From NCBI GenBank assembly GCA_004348925.1, contig RCMX01000002.1:368259-432258 (forward strand): a stretch of 64,000 bases of DNA. The letters are read 5' to 3'. The notes beneath the pieces were generated by a model. The model searched no databases. It was not told the DNA's origin and was given only the letters and a program-made list of their open reading frames with translations. The translations under genes and the position numbers were made by a program. Every line of letters begins with the position of its first letter. Positions within the stretch are counted from its first letter, which is position 1. Below are positions 32,064 through 42,176 of this stretch, piece after piece. This DNA is from Actinomycetota bacterium (lineage in GTDB: Bacteria; Actinomycetota; Coriobacteriia; Anaerosomatales; Anaerosomataceae).

Positions 32064-34577
32064 GTGCCGGTGAAGGCAGTCATCATGGCGGGGGGCGAGG
32101 GAACGCGCCTGCGTCCGCTGACGAGCACGCGCCCCAAGCCGATGGTCCCGATCGTCAACCAGCCGGTCATGGAGCACATTCTCGGGCTCGTGAAACACCA
32201 CGGCATAACCGAGGTGGTTGCGACGCTGGCGTTCATGCCGCAGGTCATCGAAGACTACTTCGGCGATGGTGAAGAGTGGGGCACGACCATCACGTATGCG
32301 GTCGAAGAGTCCCCGCTCGGCACCGCGGGCTCGGTCAAGAATGCCGAGGAGGCCCTTAGAGGCGAGCCGTTCGTCGTCATATCGGGTGATGCGCTTACCG
32401 ACATAGATATCACCGAGGTCATCGCGTTCCACGCGTCCCATGACGGTCCGGTCACCATCGCGCTCACAAGGGTTCCGGACCCGCTCGACTTCGGCGTCGT
32501 GATCATCGGTGACGACGGCAAGGTCCAGCGGTTTCTTGAGAAGCCCACGTGGGGCCAGGTGTTCTCGGACACGATCAATACCGGCATCTACGTGCTCGAT
32601 CCGATCGTCTTCGACTTCATTCCCGAAGGGACGCCGTACGACTTCTCGTCCGAGCTGTTCCCGGCGCTCATGGCAGCAGGGCACAGCCTCTACGGGTTCG
32701 TGGCGGACGGGTACTGGTGCGATGTGGGTAGCCTGGATTCGTACGTGGAGGTTCACCGGGATATCCTCGACGGCAAGGCGCGCATCTACGTCCCCGGTGC
32801 GAAGGCGCGCAACGACGTCTGGGTGGGCAAGGGTGCTGACGTCGATCCCGGCGCCGTCATCGGGAGCAAGGTCGTTATCGGCGCCAACACACGGGTCCGC
32901 GCTGGCGCACACCTCGATGACTACACCATCATCGGCGACAACTGCCTCGTCGGCGCGGACACGGTCCTGGAGCACTCGATCATATGGTCGGACTCATTCA
33001 TCGGAGCCGGTTCCGAGGTGCGTGGTGCTGTAGTATGTCGCGGCGTCGATATCCGCGCGCGCGCTCGGATCGAACCTGGCGCCGCTATCGGTGATGCGAC
33101 GGTGGTAGGGCACGGCGCGATCGTCGGCAACGGGGTGCAGGTCTACCCGTACAAGCGCATCGAGTCGGGTGCGCTTGTGACGTCGTCTCTTATCTGGGAG
33201 AGCACCGGGATCCGCTCACTGTTCGGCGCGGATGGCATCGCGGGTCTCGTCAACATCGACATCACCCCAGAGCTAGCGCTCAGAGTCGCGCAGGCGTTCG
33301 GCAGTATCCTTCCGAGCAAGGCCCATGTGGTGGTGAGCCGCGACTCCAGTCGGGGCGCACGTATGGTGAAACGGGCGATCGTGGCGGGGTTGAACTCGAC
33401 CGGCAACCACGTTCGCGACCTGCGTGTTGCTTCTCCCGGTATCACGCGGTTCACGACACGCGATACGCGCTGCGAGGGCGGCGTTCACGTCTGCGCCTCG
33501 ACGAAGGATCCGCAGACGCTGGAATTGCACTTTTACGACAAGGCCGGGATCGACCTTGCGCCCTGGATAGAGAAGAAGGTTGAGCGCCTCTACTTCCGTC
33601 AGGAGTTCCGGCGTGCGTTCTTCGGCGAGATCGGTGAGATCATCTATCCGCCGAGGGCGCTCGAGTACTACACGGCTGGACTCATGGAAGCGCTCGACGG
33701 AACCGCGGCACTGATGTCGCGGCGGCAGACGATCGTGGTCGACATGGGAATGAGCCCGGCGTCGTTCGTGTTGCCGCAGGTAGCGGGACGATGGGACGTC
33801 GAAGTCATCGCTTTGCGGCCGTTCGTCGACTCTGAGAGCACGGCATCGTCGGATTCAGGACGGGACGAAGTCCTCGGCCAGATCGCGCGCTCCATGGATG
33901 TGTTCCAGGCGGATCTCGGCTTGTCGATGGACGGCACCGCCGAGCGCATCATGCTGGTGAGCGGGAGTGGGCGGGTACTGGATGCTGACACCGCGCTGCA
34001 CGCGATGCTGTACATGTGGTGCCGCACTGACCGGAGCGATCGATGTGTTGCCGTCCCGCTCACGGCTTCGCGTGTAATCGAGTCGATCGCCAATGAGACG
34101 GGACACTGCGTCTCGCGCGTTGGAACCTCCCGGCGGTCCCTCTCGGCTGCGGCACTGCACCCGGAGATCGGATTCGCCGGCTCGCAGACCGGCGGATTTG
34201 TGTTCCCGGCGTTCCTCGCGTCGTACGACGCGGTTATGAGTCTCGGCATGACCCTGCGTATGCTGGATCGGCTCGGCATGACGCTCGATGATGTCGTCGA
34301 CGCACTCCCGCCGTTCCACCTACGCAAGCGACAGGTGCTCTGTCCGTTCGACCGCAAAGGCGCCGTCATGCGGCAGATGGCCGAGTTCGGCCAGCACCGC
34401 GAGGTCGAGATGACCGAAGGGGTGCGTGTGGCCGAGGACGGTGGCTGGGCGCTCGTGCTTCCTCATGCGAGCGACGCGATCGTCGAAGTGTTCACCGAGG
34501 GTGACTCAGATGGTCTGGCGGACTCCATCGCGGACCGCTATGTCGGTCTTGTTGAGGCTGCGATTCGCGAGGAGTAG
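32064..34577 (+). CDS. Nucleotidyltransferase / phosphomannomutase-like fusion
   Basis: The 837-aa protein has an N-terminal sugar-1-phosphate nucleotidyltransferase domain ([25 protein letters not shown], residues 5-29; [10 protein letters not shown] near 112), then left-handed beta-helix hexapeptide repeats (about 245-360). A C-terminal phosphohexomutase-like domain runs from about 380 to the end. This architecture occurs in actinobacteria and cyanobacteria, annotated as mannose-1-phosphate guanylyltransferase/phosphomannomutase. The mutase active-site SHNP-type loop is not recognisable; the region reads [17 protein letters not shown] and [17 protein letters not shown]. Mutase activity is therefore doubtful. 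GTG 32064 or 32070 may be the start. Confidence 0.85.
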   Translation: MPVKAVIMAGGEGTRLRPLTSTRPKPMVPIVNQPVMEHILGLVKHHGITEVVATLAFMPQVIEDYFGDGEEWGTTITYAVEESPLGTAGSVKNAEEALRGEPFVVISGDALTDIDITEVIAFHASHDGPVTIALTRVPDPLDFGVVIIGDDGKVQRFLEKPTWGQVFSDTINTGIYVLDPIVFDFIPEGTPYDFSSELFPALMAAGHSLYGFVADGYWCDVGSLDSYVEVHRDILDGKARIYVPGAKARNDVWVGKGADVDPGAVIGSKVVIGANTRVRAGAHLDDYTIIGDNCLVGADTVLEHSIIWSDSFIGAGSEVRGAVVCRGVDIRARARIEPGAAIGDATVVGHGAIVGNGVQVYPYKRIESGALVTSSLIWESTGIRSLFGADGIAGLVNIDITPELALRVAQAFGSILPSKAHVVVSRDSSRGARMVKRAIVAGLNSTGNHVRDLRVASPGITRFTTRDTRCEGGVHVCASTKDPQTLELHFYDKAGIDLAPWIEKKVERLYFRQEFRRAFFGEIGEIIYPPRALEYYTAGLMEALDGTAALMSRRQTIVVDMGMSPASFVLPQVAGRWDVEVIALRPFVDSESTASSDSGRDEVLGQIARSMDVFQADLGLSMDGTAERIMLVSGSGRVLDADTALHAMLYMWCRTDRSDRCVAVPLTASRVIESIANETGHCVSRVGTSRRSLSAAALHPEIGFAGSQTGGFVFPAFLASYDAVMSLGMTLRMLDRLGMTLDDVVDALPPFHLRKRQVLCPFDRKGAVMRQMAEFGQHREVEMTEGVRVAEDGGWALVLPHASDAIVEVFTEGDSDGLADSIADRYVGLVEAAIREE

Positions 34578-34688
34578 CCGCGTCGGCGCAGTCCTTGCTG
34601 GTAACACCATCGTGTCGCCCGCGCGGTTCTTCGTGCACGTCCTGTATACTTCACCAGGCCTTGAGTACCCATTCACATAAGGACGAGG

Positions 34689-36590
34689 ATGACTGAGATC
34701 ACCGAGACAGAAACGCCGATGATCGACGAGCCGACTTCTGAGTCGGGACGCGTGCGTTCGCGGAGTCGGACGCACCATGCTCCGAAGCGTGGACTCGCGG
34801 GGTGGTTGGCTGGCATGCCTGTCGGCGCCCGCTGGGCGGTGCTCGTCAGCGCGACGCTCGTCGTGCTCCTGTTGCTTGCCGTCGGTGTCGACCTTGGGCT
34901 CTCGGCCGGACGCATCCATCCGGGCGTCCGGGTCGCCGGTGTGGCTGTGGGCGGGATGACACGCACGGAGGCCGTCTCGGCCATCGACGCGGGCATCAAG
35001 CCGCTCCTCGAGCGTCCGGTGCAGGTGACGGCCGAAGCGGATTCCTGGGATCTCACCGCCGCACAGGTCGGTGCGTCGGTCGATGCTTCTGCCCTGGCGA
35101 CGGCCGCGTACGGTATCGGCCGGGGTGCCGGGTTCGGTGGCGTGGTCGGCGAGCGTCTTGCTGCGTGGTTCGGCCGCGAGGATATCGCTTTGGCTGTGGG
35201 CGTCGATGAGGCGCTCTTGAGCAACGTGCTCGGGCAGATCGACGAGGCTGTCGGCGTTGCACCGATCGATGCGTCTGTCGAGGTCACCGGTACGGAGGTC
35301 CGTCTGGTGCCGTCAACTGACGGCAAGGGCATCGACAGGACTGCGGCGCGCGAGCGAATCCTCAAAGCGTTCGCGTCCGAGCAGCGCGCTGTCGACATCG
35401 AACTCGTCACGCGCGGTGCGGCAATCAACGAAGAAGGCGCACGTGCGGCCTATGATACGGCGCTGAAGATGGTGGGCGGCCCGCTGACGCTCGTCTATGA
35501 CAAGAAGAAGTGGGACGTCTCGGCCGAGACTATCGGCGGGTGGCTGGCGTTTCGTTCGACCGGCGCGACGGCGAGCGCCGAACCCGGTTCGGGCTCACTT
35601 GAGTGCTACCTCGACAGCGCGGAGGTGTCTGCAACCGTCGTGCCGCTTGTGAAGGAAGTCGGCAAGGTGGCGAAGGACGCCACATTCAAGGTGTCCAACG
35701 GCACCGTGAGCATCGTGCCGGCACAGGACGGTCTTGGCGTCGACGCGGAGGATCTTGCCGCACGCCTTGTACAGGCGCTGACCGGGGACGGTGAGCGTGT
35801 TGCCGAGCTCGCGATGAAGCGCGTCGAACCGTCTATCACCACCGATATGGCGAAGAGCATGGGCATTTCCACCCGCCTTGCGACGTACACGACCACGTAT
35901 GCCGCCAGCAACAAGCCGCGAGTCAACAACATCCATCTCCTGGCGGACGCGCTTGACGGCACGCTCATCCCACCGGGAGGCGTCTTCTCGTTCAACGGGA
36001 CTATCGGGCCGAGAACCGCCGAGAAGGGGTATCAGGAGGCCAACGCCATCGTGAACGGCAAGTTGGTGCCGCAGCTTGGCGGCGGCGTCTGCCAGATCGG
36101 AACGACGATCTTCAACACCGTGTTCTTCTCGGGCCTTCCGGTCGTCGAGCGGCATAATCACTCGCTCTACATCAGTCACTATCCCAAAGGTCGCGACGCC
36201 ACGGTGTCGTGGGGCGGACCGGACTTCAAGTTCAGAAACGACACCGAGAACTGGATTCTTGTTGCGACCGCGTACTCGAACTCCTCGGTGACCGTATCGC
36301 TGTACGGTACGGAAACCGGCTACAAGGTCGACTACCAGACCGGCGCGTTCACCAACACCGTCGCCTTCCCGGTGCGCGAGATCAAGGATGCTACGCTCCC
36401 TGTGGGGACGAAGGTCGTTGATGAGAAGGGCGTTAGCGGTCGTTCTGTCATCGTGACGCGTATCGTGAAGAAGAACGGCGCGGTTATCCGCACGGATACC
36501 TTCAAGTCGGTGTACAAGCCGTCCGAAGAGGTCGTCCGTGTCGGCACGAAGGTCGTCAAGCCCTCGACGCCATCTACGACAACGCCGTAG
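34689..36590 (+). CDS. VanW family protein with G5 domain
   Basis: This 633-aa protein begins at ATG after AAGGACGAGG. A cytoplasmic basic stretch precedes a membrane anchor (WAVLVSATLVVLLLLAVGVDL, about 50-70). Two peptidoglycan-binding-4-type domains cover roughly 80-380. The VanW domain (about 415-540) includes LLADALDGTLIPPGGVFSFN, GGGVCQIGTTIFNTVF and HNHSLYISHYPKGRDATV. A G5 domain ends the protein. VanW-type proteins are envelope-associated, linked with peptidoglycan, but their chemistry is unknown. It is not associated with vancomycin resistance genes here. Confidence 0.9.
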   Translation: MTEITETETPMIDEPTSESGRVRSRSRTHHAPKRGLAGWLAGMPVGARWAVLVSATLVVLLLLAVGVDLGLSAGRIHPGVRVAGVAVGGMTRTEAVSAIDAGIKPLLERPVQVTAEADSWDLTAAQVGASVDASALATAAYGIGRGAGFGGVVGERLAAWFGREDIALAVGVDEALLSNVLGQIDEAVGVAPIDASVEVTGTEVRLVPSTDGKGIDRTAARERILKAFASEQRAVDIELVTRGAAINEEGARAAYDTALKMVGGPLTLVYDKKKWDVSAETIGGWLAFRSTGATASAEPGSGSLECYLDSAEVSATVVPLVKEVGKVAKDATFKVSNGTVSIVPAQDGLGVDAEDLAARLVQALTGDGERVAELAMKRVEPSITTDMAKSMGISTRLATYTTTYAASNKPRVNNIHLLADALDGTLIPPGGVFSFNGTIGPRTAEKGYQEANAIVNGKLVPQLGGGVCQIGTTIFNTVFFSGLPVVERHNHSLYISHYPKGRDATVSWGGPDFKFRNDTENWILVATAYSNSSVTVSLYGTETGYKVDYQTGAFTNTVAFPVREIKDATLPVGTKVVDEKGVSGRSVIVTRIVKKNGAVIRTDTFKSVYKPSEEVVRVGTKVVKPSTPSTTTP

Positions 36591-36626
36591 GCCGCGTTGG
36601 GGGAGACATGATCGAAGGGGGAGGGC

Positions 36627-37931
36627 GTGTTCCAGCCTGATTTCGAGGCGATGTCTCGCACGGATCTCGAGGCGCTGCAGCTTGAGCGACTGAGCAACAC
36701 GCTCGATCGCGTGTACGAGCGCGTCGCGTCGTACCGTGCGAAGTTCGATGAAGCGGGAGTGCATCCAAGCATGGTGCGCTCCCTTGCGGATCTCGCCTCG
36801 CTTCCGTTTACCGTGAAGGACGATCTGCGGGCCGCCTACCCGTACGGCATGTTCGCTGCTCCCATGCGCGATATCGTGCGGGTGCATTCGTCGTCGGGAA
36901 CGACGGGTCAGGTCACCGTCGTCGGCTACACCAGGGGCGACATCGACCGATGGGGCGATCTCATGGCGCGCACGCTTGCCTCGGCGGGAGCGACCGCCGA
37001 CGATATCGTGCAGATCAGCTACGGATACGGGCTGTTCACCGGTGGTCTTGGCGTGCACTATGGCTCCGAGCGTCTCGGTGCGGCAACGATTCCGATCTCG
37101 GGCGGCAATACGAAGCGCCAGATACAGGTGATGAAGGATTTCGGGGTGACCGTCCTCGCCGCCACACCGTCGTACGCCCTGCTGCTTGCCGAGACTGCGC
37201 TCGAGATGGGGATCGACCCTCGCGACTTGCCGCTGAAAGCGGGAGTCTTCGGCGCAGAGCCGTGGAGCGAGAACATGCGAACGCAGCTGGAGGAGGCGCT
37301 CGGCATCCTGGCGATCGATATCTACGGCCTGTCCGAGGTGCTCGGCCCTGGAGTGGCTGCCGAGTGTGAGTGCAAGCACGGGCTGCATGTCAACGAGGAT
37401 CACTTCATCATCGAGATCATCGATCCCGCGACGCTGCAGCCGGTGCCCGACGGTGAGATGGGCGAGGTCGTCTTCACGACGATCACCAAGGAGGGCATAC
37501 CGGTCATCCGCTATCGCACGCGGGATATCTCCCGGATCGTTCCGGGGTCGTGCTCGTGCGGGCGGACCTTTCGCCGCATGCAGCGTGTCAGCGGACGCAC
37601 CGATGACATGCTCATCATCCGGGGAGTCAACGTCTTCCCGAGCCAGATCGAACAGGTGCTCACCGGCATTCCGGGCGTCGCACCGCACTATCAGGTCGTG
37701 CTCAAGAAGCGTGGGTCGCTCGATCACGTCGAAGTGCATGTGGAAGTCGGCCCCGACTTCGCGTTCGACGAGATCAAGGCGCTCGAGCATCTGCAACGAC
37801 GTGTCGGCGCTGAGATCGCCTCGGCGCTGGCCATCTCGATCGAGGTCAAGCTTGTGGAGCCGAAGTCGATCCAGCGCAGCGAGGGCAAGGCGAAGCGCGT
37901 CCTGGATCTGCGCAGCGAGGGGAGTGAGTGA
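36627..37931 (+). CDS. paaK: Phenylacetate-CoA ligase-like AMP-forming enzyme (copy 1)
   Basis: The 434-aa protein is an adenylate-forming ligase of the PaaK group. [17 protein letters not shown] (near residue 90) is the ATP loop, with [15 protein letters not shown] near 232 and [22 protein letters not shown] near 323. PaaK joins phenylacetate or other arylacetates to CoA with ATP in the cytoplasm. A GTG start follows GGGGGAGGG. It lies 3 nt before an ACT-domain gene, the same pairing (separated by liv genes) as the second paaK at 59.4 kb. The true substrate may be indoleacetate, phenylacetate or another product of amino-acid oxidation. Confidence 0.9.
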   Translation: MFQPDFEAMSRTDLEALQLERLSNTLDRVYERVASYRAKFDEAGVHPSMVRSLADLASLPFTVKDDLRAAYPYGMFAAPMRDIVRVHSSSGTTGQVTVVGYTRGDIDRWGDLMARTLASAGATADDIVQISYGYGLFTGGLGVHYGSERLGAATIPISGGNTKRQIQVMKDFGVTVLAATPSYALLLAETALEMGIDPRDLPLKAGVFGAEPWSENMRTQLEEALGILAIDIYGLSEVLGPGVAAECECKHGLHVNEDHFIIEIIDPATLQPVPDGEMGEVVFTTITKEGIPVIRYRTRDISRIVPGSCSCGRTFRRMQRVSGRTDDMLIIRGVNVFPSQIEQVLTGIPGVAPHYQVVLKKRGSLDHVEVHVEVGPDFAFDEIKALEHLQRRVGAEIASALAISIEVKLVEPKSIQRSEGKAKRVLDLRSEGSE

Positions 37932-37934
37932 CCG

Positions 37935-38366
37935 ATGATCGAACAGGTCTCCGTCTTTCTTGAGAACAAGAGCGGTCGCCTCGCAGAACTGACGAGGGTC
38001 CTCGGCGACGCGGGCATCAACATGCGTGCGCTGATGGTGGCGGACACTGCGGAGTTCGGTGTGGTGCGCCTCATCTGCGATCGGCCGAGGCACGCCCTCC
38101 AGGTGCTGGAGGCGAGCGGATTCGGTGCTTCGGTTACCGAAGTCATCGCGGTAGCGGTACCCGATCGTCCCGGTGGGCTGGCCGACGTGCTTGAGTCGCT
38201 CGGGTCGGGGGGCCTCAACGTGGAGTACGCATACTGTTTCGTGGAACCCAGCGGAGACGCAGCGGTCGACATATTCCGGGTCGATGATCCGGCGTCCGCG
38301 AAGTCAGCTTTGGTGTCGGCGGGTATCGTCGTCGTGGAACCGGGCGCGCTCTACGTCGCTGACTAG
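37935..38366 (+). CDS. Tandem ACT-domain protein (copy 1)
   Basis: The 143-aa protein consists of two ACT domains. The first is VSVFLENKSGRLAELTRVLGDAGINMRALMVADT and the second starts near VIAVAVPDRPGGLADVLESLGSGGLNVEYAYCF. ACT domains bind amino acids and act as allosteric sensors. No enzyme is attached, so it may bind and regulate the neighbouring PaaK or an unlinked partner. It starts 3 nt after paaK and overlaps the convergent gene by 4 nt. It resembles the ACT protein at 54.4 kb in length and pattern. Confidence 0.9.
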   Translation: MIEQVSVFLENKSGRLAELTRVLGDAGINMRALMVADTAEFGVVRLICDRPRHALQVLEASGFGASVTEVIAVAVPDRPGGLADVLESLGSGGLNVEYAYCFVEPSGDAAVDIFRVDDPASAKSALVSAGIVVVEPGALYVAD

Positions 38367-39199
38367 GCCTCTGCTGGCGTCTCTGTCGGGCCGCACACGT
38401 CTTCGACGCGAGACTCGGGCGCCGGGTCCAGTGATCGGGCCAGGTCGCAGATCGCGGCTGAGTCACCGGGGCATCCCAGAGGGGTGGACGTAACGGATTC
38501 ATCCCTCGCGCCGAGCAGTTCACGGACCGAACGGCGAATGCGGTCGCTTGCGATGTCGGCGCCTGCCTTGGGTGTCTGCGGCAGCATGATGATGAACCGC
38601 CCGTCGCCCAGGTAGCCCACATCGTCGACGAGTCGCACGTCGTTGCGGATGTGCGTCGCCACCCGGCGCAGCAGGAGACGCTGACGCGAGGGCCGTAGAT
38701 CAGCAAGTAGTCCCGGAGCCAGACTGAGGATGGCGATCGAGAACGGCGTCTGGTACCGCTGAAACTGCCCGAGACCGCTCTTCAGCAACTGCGAGCAGTA
38801 GGTCCGGTTGTAGACCTGAGTGTGTTCATCGAGCATGGAGTTGCTGTCTATTCGTGCGAAGATGTACTTGATTCTGCCGAAGAACTCTCCGCCGATGATG
38901 CCCACAAGCGCGTAGGTCAACGCCCGTGTCACGATCATGGCGATGAGATTCTGGGTTGGCCCGAGCGTGCTGAGAAGCGGGATCCTCAGGATTACATACA
39001 CCAGGATCGCGGCGAAAGCCGCGACCGACCCTCCGTCACGACCCCAGTGCAGCGCCGCCGTAAGGACGCCGAGTATGAGCAGCTGCGCGATGACTTCCTG
39101 CCACGACACGGTCGCCGAATCCGGCCCGAGGATCACACTTCCGATGATGACGATGACGCCAAGGGCGATCATGAGCACTTCGAATCGCGAGTACTTCAA
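38363..39199 (-). CDS. Membrane protein with degenerate GGDEF domain
   Basis: A TTG start is preceded by AAGGAGG at 8 nt. The 278-aa protein has about four N-terminal membrane helices (FEVLMIALGVIVIIGSVIL, VIAQLLILGVLTAALHW, then TRALTYALVGIIGGEFFG). A GGDEF-like domain follows, from DEHTQVYNRTYCSQLLKSGLGQFQRYQTPFSIAIL (split 125-160). The active-site loop reads VGYLGDGRFIIMLP, that is GDGRF instead of GGDEF, so cyclase activity is not expected. It may bind GTP or a partner, or sense a signal. It is followed by an Ala/Pro/Glu-rich tail. Confidence 0.8.
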   Translation of the reverse strand: MKYSRFEVLMIALGVIVIIGSVILGPDSATVSWQEVIAQLLILGVLTAALHWGRDGGSVAAFAAILVYVILRIPLLSTLGPTQNLIAMIVTRALTYALVGIIGGEFFGRIKYIFARIDSNSMLDEHTQVYNRTYCSQLLKSGLGQFQRYQTPFSIAILSLAPGLLADLRPSRQRLLLRRVATHIRNDVRLVDDVGYLGDGRFIIMLPQTPKAGADIASDRIRRSVRELLGARDESVTSTPLGCPGDSAAICDLARSLDPAPESRVEDVCGPTETPAEA

Positions 39200-39241
39200 C
39201 GTAGGGTCCTCCTTGGACTCCGTGGTCGAGCCGGGTGCGTC

Positions 39242-39601
39242 TTACGGGAACGGGTGGTTCGGGCAGATGATGCTGCCTGTGGCCGGATCGAAGGTGAGTG
39301 GCGCCTTGTCCAGCGGGCACACGCTGATGAATTCCCACGTGTTCGCATAGTCGTCAAGGAACTCGATCGAAGTCGTGTTTGGGAGACTGCCGCCATGCTG
39401 GGCACGATAGATATTCGCGGCGTCGTAGAGCGTCCGTTGGTTGGCGAGGCAGGCGGCCTGGGCGGCCCGCGTCGACATGGAGCGGTACGAGACTATGGCG
39501 ATAGTCGCAAGGATTCCCATGATGAGGACGACGACCATCAGTTCGACAATAGTGAAGCCGCGATCGCGCTCGCTGTTGTCAACACTTCCGTGAAACCCCA
39601 C
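39242..39601 (-). CDS. Type IV pilin-like protein (prepilin N-terminal motif)
   Basis: The 119-aa product starts at GTG after GGGGGAG. RGFTIVELMVVVLIMGILATIAI at residues 14-36 is a prepilin peptidase site (Gly/Phe) with the hydrophobic helix used for assembly; Glu5 of the mature chain is present. Three Cys residues lie in the mature part (AACLANQ, ISVCPLDK, IICPNHP). CPLD and the final CPNH could form a disulfide, as in pseudopilins. No other pilus or secretion genes are in the window, so this is an isolated pilin. It lies just upstream of the degenerate GGDEF gene on the same strand. Confidence 0.88.
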   Translation of the reverse strand: MGFHGSVDNSERDRGFTIVELMVVVLIMGILATIAIVSYRSMSTRAAQAACLANQRTLYDAANIYRAQHGGSLPNTTSIEFLDDYANTWEFISVCPLDKAPLTFDPATGSIICPNHPFP

Positions 39602-39770
39602 GTGATTCTCCCCCGAACGAACGGTACCCCGGTGACAACGCGAGTATAGTCGATAGCTTTCGCGCAGTCAGTTCATCGGCATCGTGACGATGACACCTGA
39701 GGCCTCGGCATCGCGGTTGCGAAACCACTACAATGTGACACTGTCCCGCTCATCGCTCCCGGAGAAGCCG

Positions 39771-41021
39771 ATGCTCGTTCGCAGTTCGCCCCCTGGCCGC
39801 AGCCTTCTCGGCGTGACTGTCGTGCTCTCCGTATCGTTGGTGTTCGCCTCTCCGGCTCTGGCCGAGATACGAGGAACCGACCTCGTGGGGGAACGCCAGG
39901 TCGTCGCGGCACCCGACATGCAGGCTGTTGCGCCTGACATGACGACGCCGGCAGCCGTCCTTGCGACCTCCGACGGCCAACTGCTGTGGGCGCGCGAGCC
40001 GAACGCCGAACGAGCGATGGCGAGCACCACCAAGATCATGACGGCGATCGTGGTCCTCGAGGCAGTATCGGACCTTGCCGAGATGGTCACGGTTCCTCCT
40101 GAAGCGGCGAGGGTCGGGGAGGCGGACGTCGGACTGAATGCTGGCCAGAAGCTCAGCGTGCGCCAGCTGCTTGAGGCGATGCTCGTTCACTCGGGCAATG
40201 ACGCGGCGACGACGCTTGCCGTGCACGTGGGTGGGTCGATACAAGGATTCGTCGACCTTATGAATGAGAAGGCACTGAGCCTGAACCTCGAGCACACCAA
40301 CTTCACGAACCCACACGGTCTCGACGATCCTGACCACCACACGACAGCTGCCGATCTGGCCATCATGGCCCAATATGCGATGAGCAAGCCTACATTTCGG
40401 GAGATGGTCGGGAAGAGAACGGTCGACGTCCCGGCGGGTCGCACGACACAGCGATTCGAAGCCAGTAACCTGCTTCTCGGGGCGTATGACGGTGCGACCG
40501 GAGTGAAGACCGGGTGGACGAACGATGCCGGCTACTGCCTCGTCGCCTCGGCGAAGCGCGGTGGGATCGAGCTGTTCGCCGTGATCTTGGGAACGAAGAC
40601 CGAGAACGCACGGTTCGTTCAGGCCAGGAGGTTGCTGGATTGGGGCTTCGCGCACTATGGGGTCCGTGAGGTCGCAAGCGCCGAGACGACCACCGCGCTG
40701 GTCGCGGTGACCGACTACCTGGATCTAACGGTCCCTGCAGTCGTGGCCGAGACAACATCCACTCCCGTGTTCGACGTGCTCGGCGAGGTCAGCACGCGTG
40801 CGAGCGTGGCCGATGAACTTAGGGCTCCCGTTGCGAGGGGCCAACGTCTGGGGACACTCAGTGTCGAACAGGGCGGCAGGCTGATCGCCCAGGTTCCGAT
40901 CGTCTCGGCAGTGGACGTCCCGGCACCGGGCGGTTGGGAGCGCTTCAAGATTGGCGTGACGCGCCTGTGGCGCAGGGTATTCGGCGGGCAATTGCGGGCT
41001 CAGACGGTGAACGTGCCGTGA
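39771..41021 (+). CDS. dacF: D-alanyl-D-alanine carboxypeptidase (peptidase S11)
   Basis: ATG 39771 follows GGAGAAG and places a signal peptide (LLGVTVVLSVSLVFASPALA) at the N-terminus of a 416-aa protein. The penicillin-binding motifs are complete: S85-T-T-K88, S141-G-N143 and K246-T-G248. This low-molecular-weight PBP trims the terminal D-Ala from peptidoglycan pentapeptides outside the membrane. The C-terminal domain and amphipathic tail (PGGWERFKIGVTRLWRRVF) probably anchor it to the membrane. gcvT begins 20 nt downstream. Confidence 0.93.
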   Translation: MLVRSSPPGRSLLGVTVVLSVSLVFASPALAEIRGTDLVGERQVVAAPDMQAVAPDMTTPAAVLATSDGQLLWAREPNAERAMASTTKIMTAIVVLEAVSDLAEMVTVPPEAARVGEADVGLNAGQKLSVRQLLEAMLVHSGNDAATTLAVHVGGSIQGFVDLMNEKALSLNLEHTNFTNPHGLDDPDHHTTAADLAIMAQYAMSKPTFREMVGKRTVDVPAGRTTQRFEASNLLLGAYDGATGVKTGWTNDAGYCLVASAKRGGIELFAVILGTKTENARFVQARRLLDWGFAHYGVREVASAETTTALVAVTDYLDLTVPAVVAETTSTPVFDVLGEVSTRASVADELRAPVARGQRLGTLSVEQGGRLIAQVPIVSAVDVPAPGGWERFKIGVTRLWRRVFGGQLRAQTVNVP

Positions 41022-41041
41022 CTGACGAAGAAGGGATCATC

Positions 41042-42148
41042 ATGACGGAGGAGTTGCTGCGAACACCGCTGTATCAGGAGCACCTGGCGCTCGATGCTCG
41101 CATCGTGCCGTTTGCCGGGTGGGAGATGCCCGTGCAGTATGCCGGCATCATCGAGGAGCATAAGGCGGTGCGCTCGGCTGTCGGCATCTTCGATGTCTGT
41201 CATATGGCCGAGTTCCGCTTCTTCGGGTTCGATGCGTTCGATGCGCTGCAGTCGATCGTCACGAACGACCTGCACAAGATCGATGAGCTCGGAAGCGCGC
41301 TCTATACCGTCATGTGCGACGAGGACGGCGGCATCATCGACGATCTCATCGTGTATCACACAGGCGATCTGGAGTACCTCATCATCGCCAACGCGGCGAA
41401 CCGTCAGACCGACTGGGATTGGATCACGTCGCATCTTCCCGAAGGAGTCGAAGCTGTCGATGAATCGGATCGCACGGGGCTCATCGCCGTGCAAGGTCCA
41501 CGTGCACTCGAGGTGATCGCGAGCCTCGCGGGGGAGGGGTTCGTGCCGCCGGCGCGGTTCCATATCGCCGAGGCACGGCTGGAGAACATCCCGGTCCTGC
41601 TCGCTCGGACGGGCTATACCGGCGAGGACGGTGTCGAGATCGTCTGCCACGTGGATCACGCGGTCGCTGTCTGGCGTCTGCTGCTCTCATTTGCCGAGGT
41701 CACACCATGTGGGCTCGGGGCCAGGGATACGCTCAGGCTTGAGATGGGCTACCCGTTGTACGGCAGCGACATGGACCGCGGCGTCGATCCTGTCTCGGCG
41801 GGGCTGGGCTGGGTCGTTCCGAAGGCGAAGACAGGTTACATCGGTGCCGATGCGGTCGCACGGGTGCGGGACGCCGGACCCGCACGCAAGCTCGTGGGCC
41901 TCCAGGTGTCGGAGGGTGTTCCGCGCCATGAGTATCCCGTGTTGCACGAAGGCACGGAGGTGGGTAAGGTTGCAGGCGGTACGTACTCACCGACGCTCGG
42001 CCACGGCATCGCGACGGCATACGTTCCCGCGGAGCTCTCCGCGCCCGGCACGGAACTTCGGATCGCGATTCGCCGCAAGGAGGTCGCCGCCACCGTCGTG
42101 CGGCCACCGTTCGTCAAGCAGACGTCACTCTCGGCGCCTTCGTCGTAG
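41042..42148 (+). CDS. gcvT: Glycine cleavage system T protein (aminomethyltransferase)
   Basis: The 368-aa protein transfers the aminomethyl group from lipoyl-GcvH to tetrahydrofolate, releasing ammonia. Conserved segments include [56 protein letters not shown] and [18 protein letters not shown] (the Asp is the catalytic base in the family). ATG 41042 has GAAGAAGGG upstream; a GTG at 41018 overlapping the dacF stop is an alternative. It opens the gcvT-H-PA-PB-lplA run. Dihydrolipoamide dehydrogenase (gcvL) is absent and must be elsewhere. Confidence 0.95.
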   Translation: MTEELLRTPLYQEHLALDARIVPFAGWEMPVQYAGIIEEHKAVRSAVGIFDVCHMAEFRFFGFDAFDALQSIVTNDLHKIDELGSALYTVMCDEDGGIIDDLIVYHTGDLEYLIIANAANRQTDWDWITSHLPEGVEAVDESDRTGLIAVQGPRALEVIASLAGEGFVPPARFHIAEARLENIPVLLARTGYTGEDGVEIVCHVDHAVAVWRLLLSFAEVTPCGLGARDTLRLEMGYPLYGSDMDRGVDPVSAGLGWVVPKAKTGYIGADAVARVRDAGPARKLVGLQVSEGVPRHEYPVLHEGTEVGKVAGGTYSPTLGHGIATAYVPAELSAPGTELRIAIRRKEVAATVVRPPFVKQTSLSAPSS

Positions 42149-42176
42149 ACAGACACCCGAAAGGAGCACAACCCGA

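Noticed and set aside
35595-38093. Antisense ORF of 832 codons opposite vanW and paaK
   Set aside because: It spans two real genes and the gap between them in the opposite sense, has low-complexity Arg/His/Asp-rich sequence, and no start signal or family match. It is a by-product of GC-rich codon usage.
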